This document shows positions 1-5,360 of a stretch of 5,360 nt of DNA, piece by piece; position 1 is the first letter of the stretch; every line of letters begins with the position of its first letter. Both the position numbers and the translations under genes were made by a program. The notes beneath the pieces were generated by a model. That model saw only the letters and a list, made by a program, of their open reading frames with translations. It did not search any database and was not told the DNA's origin. This DNA is from Archangium sp. GTDB lineage: Bacteria > Myxococcota > Myxococcia > Myxococcales > Myxococcaceae. The stretch covers positions 1-5,360 of the forward strand of contig JAEUJT010000365.1 in assembly GCA_016793525.1 (NCBI GenBank), read 5' to 3'.

Positions 1-211
1 TCGGCCTTGAGCCGGCGGGTCAGCTCGAGGCCGTCCATCCCCGGGAGCTGGAGATCCATCAAGATCAGCCGCGGCTGGATCCGCTCGAGCAGCTGCAGCG
101 CCTCCTCTGCGTCGTTGGCGGTCTCGACCCGGTAGCCCTCGCCGACGAGCAGCACCCGGGCCAACTTCAGGTTGGTGGGGTTGTCGTCGACGACGAGGAT
201 CGGCCCGTCGC

Positions 212-215
<4 letters not shown>
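1..215 (-). CDS. Response regulator receiver domain protein (C-terminus outside window)
   Basis: This is the N-terminal 71 residues of a two-component response regulator; the rest lies beyond the left edge. It begins MSDGPILVVDDNPTNLK, a classic receiver start. The acidic pair D10/D11 would bind Mg2+, and D54 in LILMDLQLPGMDG is the predicted phospho-acceptor, with the usual P-G-M-D-G loop after it. The conserved Thr/Ser and Lys of the fold are not in view, nor is any output domain. It could therefore be a CheY/DivK-like single-domain regulator or the start of a longer protein. The ATG (215-213) overlaps the upstream kinase stop (TGA, 214-212) as ATGA, with a weak GGGG Shine-Dalgarno at 227-224 inside the kinase gene. 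This implies translational coupling and makes the kinase the obvious phosphodonor. The receiver identity is very secure; the pairing is inferred from the overlap. Confidence 0.95.
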
Positions 216-3073
<2,858 letters not shown>

Positions 3074-3081
3074 GCACGCGG

Positions 3082-3088
3082 CCCCCTC
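3082..3088 (-). promoter_or_regulatory. Ribosome-binding site of the histidine kinase
   Basis: GAGGGGG on the minus strand lies 8 nt before the ATG at 3073-3071. It matches the anti-Shine-Dalgarno well (AGGGGG against AGGAGG). The alternative TTG at 3118-3116 lacks a comparable motif at proper spacing. This site decides the start and drops 15 residues from the longest possible frame. Confidence 0.7.
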
Positions 3089-3143
3089 GACGGCACCAAT
3101 GGATAACCATGGCGCCAACCCGAGGCCGTGACCACTCTTTCGG

Positions 3144-3173
3144 CGTATATTTGTTGCGCTGGGGGTGGGTCAG
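3144..3173 (-). promoter_or_regulatory. Weak candidate sigma-70-like promoter for the kinase/regulator pair
   Basis: On the minus strand, CTGACC (3173-3168) and TATACG (3149-3144) are separated by 18 nt. Each matches four of six consensus bases (TTGACA, TATAAT). The -10 lies in the only AT-rich patch of this GC-rich gap (3139-3155), and transcription would start about 60 nt before the kinase ATG. The -35 overlaps the stop codon of the upstream GAF gene. The match is weak; cotranscription from the GAF gene is equally possible. Confidence 0.2.
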
Positions 3174-3727
3174 CGGGCTCGGGCTCGCGTGATCGCGTCG
3201 CTCACCAAGTCGACGGCTTCTTGCAACAGCTTGGCGTCGTCGTCGGTGAACACCGGCCGGTGGGCGGTGCGCGCGATGATGACCGCGCCGAACGCGCCGG
3301 TTGGAGAGCGGAGGGGCGCCCCGATGATGCTCCGAATGCCGAGCGTGTCGATGAACGCGCGCCCGGCGGCGTCGAGCGCCCTCAGCACCGTCTCGTCGGA
3401 GAAGCGGGTGACGAGCAGCGGCGCGTCGAGGGCGATGATGCGCCCGGTGAAGCCGTCGCCCACGCGGTGCGGCTGCTTGCGCAGAAAGTCGTGCACCAGC
3501 GCGACGGTGATGGGGTCGGGGTTCGACACGAGGACGTCGCGCGCCAGCCACTCCCCGTCGTCGGTGATTCGAAGCGCGCTCGTCCCGTTGAAGTGTGAGC
3601 CGAGCCGTTCGAGGGCGCGGTCGAGGAGGCGATCGATGTCGTGAGTGAGCGAGGTGAGGTCTCGACTCAGCGCATCGAGGAGCAGCGCGCGCGCATTGCG
3701 TTCCGAGACATTGCCTTCAAAGACCAT
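3170..3727 (-). CDS. Stand-alone GAF-domain protein
   Basis: A 185-residue soluble protein consisting of a short helical N-terminus (about 1-45) and one GAF domain (about 25-180). There is no kinase, HTH, cyclase or other output domain. GAF landmarks are DGFTGRIIA (91-99), the AFIDTLGIRSIIGAPLR strand-helix region (124-140), FGAVIIART (146-154) and KLLQEAVDLVSDAI (166-179). It resembles GAF2 of the neighbouring kinase: over 95 ungapped residues from ALVHDF I count about 43 identities by hand. It lies just upstream of the kinase on the same strand, which suggests a shared pathway, possibly as a ligand-binding accessory or a partner for the kinase's GAF array; this is inference. The ATG at 3727 is preceded by a G-rich GGGGGGT (3740-3734, 7 nt spacing). 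A TTG at 3826 would add 33 residues of non-GAF-like sequence and is less likely. The domain call is firm; the biological role is unknown. Confidence 0.85.
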   Translation of the reverse strand: MVFEGNVSERNARALLLDALSRDLTSLTHDIDRLLDRALERLGSHFNGTSALRITDDGEWLARDVLVSNPDPITVALVHDFLRKQPHRVGDGFTGRIIALDAPLLVTRFSDETVLRALDAAGRAFIDTLGIRSIIGAPLRSPTGAFGAVIIARTAHRPVFTDDDAKLLQEAVDLVSDAITRARAR

Positions 3728-3870
3728 GGTGTGACCCCCCACCGCGACGTCGTGACCAAGCTGACACAGACGGAGCCCGGCGACACCTCCCGGGCGATGG
3801 CCGGTGGCGTCATGCGACGTGGGCAAAACTCGGTGACGGCTGGGTTGGCCATCGGTAGCGTGCCGCGCCC
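3728..3870. other. Divergent intergenic region between GAF gene and MFS transporter
   Basis: This 143-bp gap separates the divergently read signalling cluster and transporter/peptidase operon, so it should hold promoters for both. I found no convincing -35/-10 pair or sigma-54 site on either strand. One spaced 8-bp inverted repeat is present (CGATGGCC at 3795-3802, GGCCATCG at 3847-3854), and GTGAC occurs at 3731, 3752 and 3833. These could be operator half-sites but could also be chance in GC-rich DNA. An in-frame TAG at 3856-3858 prevents upstream extension of the transporter. Confidence 0.5.
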
Positions 3871-5103
3871 ATGGTCACCCCCCTCGATGCGTATCAGAAG
3901 CGCCTCGTCGCCTTTCTCTCCGTCGCCACGTTCTTCGAGGGGTACGACTTCTTCGCGCTCTCGCAGATCCTCCCAGAGCTGCTGCGCGATTTGAGCCTCA
4001 CGCCGAAGGAGGGCGGCATGCTCCTCGCCGTCATCAATTTCGGTACCGTGCTGGCGGCGCTGGTGGTTCGCCAAGCCGACCGGTTTGGGCGGCGCACGAT
4101 CCTCTCGGTGACCATCATCGGGTACACCGTCTTCTCGCTCTTCACGGCGGCGGCGACCTCGCCCATCGCGTTCGGCGTGTTCCAGCTCGTGGCGCGCACC
4201 TTCCTCGTGGGTGAATGGGCGGTGGCCATGATCATCGCCGCAGAGGAGTTCCCCGCCGATCGTCGAGCCACGGTCATCGGCATCATTCAGGCGTCGGCGA
4301 CGGTAGGCGCGGTGGCGTGTGCGGGGCTGGTGCCGCTGTTGTCCAAGGTGCCAGTGCTCGGGTGGCGCTCGGTGTACGTGGTGGGCGCGATTCCGCTGAT
4401 CATCGTCGCGATCCTCCGCCGGGGCATGCGCGAGACCCGACGCTTCGCCGAGAAGCAGGCCACCGGCGGCATGGACCGCAACCGGCTCCTCGCCGTGTTG
4501 ACCGGCCCGTACCGCAACCGAGTGCTGCTGCTCGGGTTGATCTGGGCGCTGACCTACGTCTGCACCCAGAGCGCGATTCTCTTCTGGAAACAGTTCGTGG
4601 TGACCGAGCGCGGCTTCACCAACGAGCAAGAGGCCGCCTCCATCTTGATCGGCACGCTCGTGGCGCTTCCGCTCATGTTCTTCGCCGGCAAGGCGCTCGA
4701 CGTCATGGGCCGCAAGGTCGGTGGGGCGGTGATGTTCTCGGTGACCGCGCTGGGGGTGTTCGGCTCGTACACGCTGCACGGCCAAGTGCCGCTGACCATC
4801 GCGCTCGTGTTCGCCGTCTTCGGGACCACCGCGGTGCTGCCGGTGCTCAACGCGTACACCACCGAGCTGTTCCCCACCGAGGTGCGCAGCGATGCGTTCG
4901 CGCTCGCCAACAACGTGTTCGGCCGCGTCGGCTTCGTCATCGCGCCGCTGCTGGTCGGGCTCGCGGCCGAGCAGTACGGCTATGGGAACGCCGTCGCGCT
5001 GACGGGCATCACCCCGATCGTGGCGCTCGTGCTGATCCTCGCCTTTTTGCCGGAGACCCGCGGCAAAGAGCTCGAGGCCACCAGCGCCGTGGCCTCGCAC
5101 TGA
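3871..5103 (+). CDS. MFS transporter (sugar-porter / aromatic-acid-symporter-like)
   Basis: A 410-residue inner-membrane secondary transporter, probably a proton-coupled importer of a small organic solute. Its length and alternating hydrophobic segments fit the 12-TM major facilitator fold: a first half to about residue 185, a hydrophilic loop at about 186-215, then a second half. Visible family marks are EGYD in TM1 (23-26), recalling the acidic GYD motif of aromatic acid:H+ symporters; motif A-like DRFGRR between TM2 and TM3 (70-75); an Arg-led TM4 (RTFLVGEW, 109-116) followed by EEFPADRR; TELFPTEVRS (331-340); and a C-terminal PETRGKELE (394-402) like the PETKG motif of sugar-porter relatives. 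The start is fixed by an in-frame TAG at 3856-3858, although no good Shine-Dalgarno precedes the ATG, so translation may be weak or leaderless. The peptidase gene begins 19 bp downstream, suggesting one operon. The fold is secure; the substrate and direction are not. Confidence 0.93.
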   Translation: MVTPLDAYQKRLVAFLSVATFFEGYDFFALSQILPELLRDLSLTPKEGGMLLAVINFGTVLAALVVRQADRFGRRTILSVTIIGYTVFSLFTAAATSPIAFGVFQLVARTFLVGEWAVAMIIAAEEFPADRRATVIGIIQASATVGAVACAGLVPLLSKVPVLGWRSVYVVGAIPLIIVAILRRGMRETRRFAEKQATGGMDRNRLLAVLTGPYRNRVLLLGLIWALTYVCTQSAILFWKQFVVTERGFTNEQEAASILIGTLVALPLMFFAGKALDVMGRKVGGAVMFSVTALGVFGSYTLHGQVPLTIALVFAVFGTTAVLPVLNAYTTELFPTEVRSDAFALANNVFGRVGFVIAPLLVGLAAEQYGYGNAVALTGITPIVALVLILAFLPETRGKELEATSAVASH

Positions 5104-5112
5104 TTTCCTCAC

Positions 5113-5117
5113 TGGAG
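5113..5117 (+). promoter_or_regulatory. Ribosome-binding site of the M20 peptidase gene
   Basis: TGGAG lies 5 nt before the ATG at 5123, inside the 19-bp gap after the transporter stop. No terminator-like hairpin fits in this gap, supporting cotranscription with independent translation initiation. Confidence 0.55.
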
Positions 5118-5122
5118 CACCC

Positions 5123-5360
5123 ATGTCGACCGACGCCTCGCTGAAGCACTTCGAAGCCACCAAGTCGCAGTACCTCGATGATCTGAAGAAGCTGGTTCGA
5201 ATCCCCTCGGTGTCGTTCACCGGGTTCGACCCCGCCGAGGTGCGCCGCAGCGCGAACGCCACCGCTGAGCTGCTCAAGCTCCGCGGCTTCACCAACGTGC
5301 AGCTGCTCGAGGTGCCCGGAGCGCACCCGTACGTGTTCGGCGAGCGGCTCGACGCGCCGG
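5123..5360 (+). CDS. M20-family metallopeptidase / dipeptidase, N-terminal part
   Basis: The first 79 residues of a gene that runs off the right edge. The opening helix YLDDLKKLVRIPSVS (17-31) is the typical N-terminus of M20 amidohydrolases (dipeptidases, ArgE/DapE-like deacylases). It is followed by an AELLKLRGF helix (48-56) and the strand LEVPGAHPYVFGE (62-74), which normally leads into the first metal-binding His-x-Asp. That motif and the other zinc ligands are outside the window, so catalytic competence cannot be judged. The ATG at 5123 has TGGAG at 5113-5117, 5 nt upstream. There is no signal peptide, so a cytoplasmic enzyme is expected. It sits 19 bp after the MFS gene on the same strand, consistent with the transporter importing a peptide or N-acylated/conjugated amino acid that this enzyme hydrolyses. 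That link is inference; dipeptidase and deacylase subgroups cannot be separated from this fragment. Confidence 0.82.
   Translation, partial: MSTDASLKHFEATKSQYLDDLKKLVRIPSVSFTGFDPAEVRRSANATAELLKLRGFTNVQLLEVPGAHPYVFGERLDAP

Noticed and set aside
3821..3840. Possible sigma-54 promoter (minus strand GTCACC...TTTTGCCC)
   Set aside because: The TTGC element is present but the -24 GG is missing at the required spacing.
3667..5295. Long minus-strand open frame (542 codons) opposite the MFS transporter
   Set aside because: Most of it is charged His/Arg/Glu/Asp-rich sequence without motifs, lying antisense to a clear 12-TM transporter and spanning the start of the M20 gene; it is a shadow frame.

Overview
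The window is GC-rich, densely coding bacterial DNA with strong G/C preference at third codon positions. The kinase core (SHELRTPLNAI, then a typical dimerisation and ATPase module), the receiver style (ILVVDDNPTNLK...) and the stacking of several GAF domains plus PAS on one soluble kinase resemble proteins common in Myxococcota (Myxococcus/Archangium-like deltaproteobacteria). That placement is inferred from protein style; no marker gene is present.

The left two thirds, on the minus strand and read right to left, form a signalling cluster. It starts with a small stand-alone GAF-domain protein (3727 to 3170). About 96 bp later comes a large cytoplasmic sensor histidine kinase with three GAF domains, a PAS domain, HisKA and HATPase_c (3073 to 212). 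A receiver-domain response regulator follows, overlapping the kinase stop by 4 bp (ATGA) and running off the left edge. The kinase and regulator are almost certainly cotranscribed and translationally coupled. The stand-alone GAF protein resembles the kinase's second GAF domain along an ungapped stretch, so it probably arose by duplication of such a domain and may act in the same pathway. For both the GAF gene and the kinase, longer TTG-initiated reading frames exist, but the internal ATG starts have the better ribosome-binding sites.

The right third, on the plus strand and divergent from the signalling cluster, starts after a 143-bp intergenic region. It holds a complete 12-TM-type MFS transporter (3871 to 5103) and, 19 bp downstream with its own Shine-Dalgarno, the N-terminus of an M20-family metallopeptidase cut by the right edge. 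These two look like an uptake-plus-hydrolysis operon for a small peptide or acylated/conjugated amino acid; the substrate is not readable from sequence.

No tRNA, rRNA, CRISPR array, insertion sequence, convincing terminator or pseudogene was seen. No non-coding stretch exceeds 300 bases; the two intergenic gaps of note are described below. The window reads as ordinary chromosomal sequence. Its most distinctive element is the satellite GAF gene beside a triple-GAF kinase.
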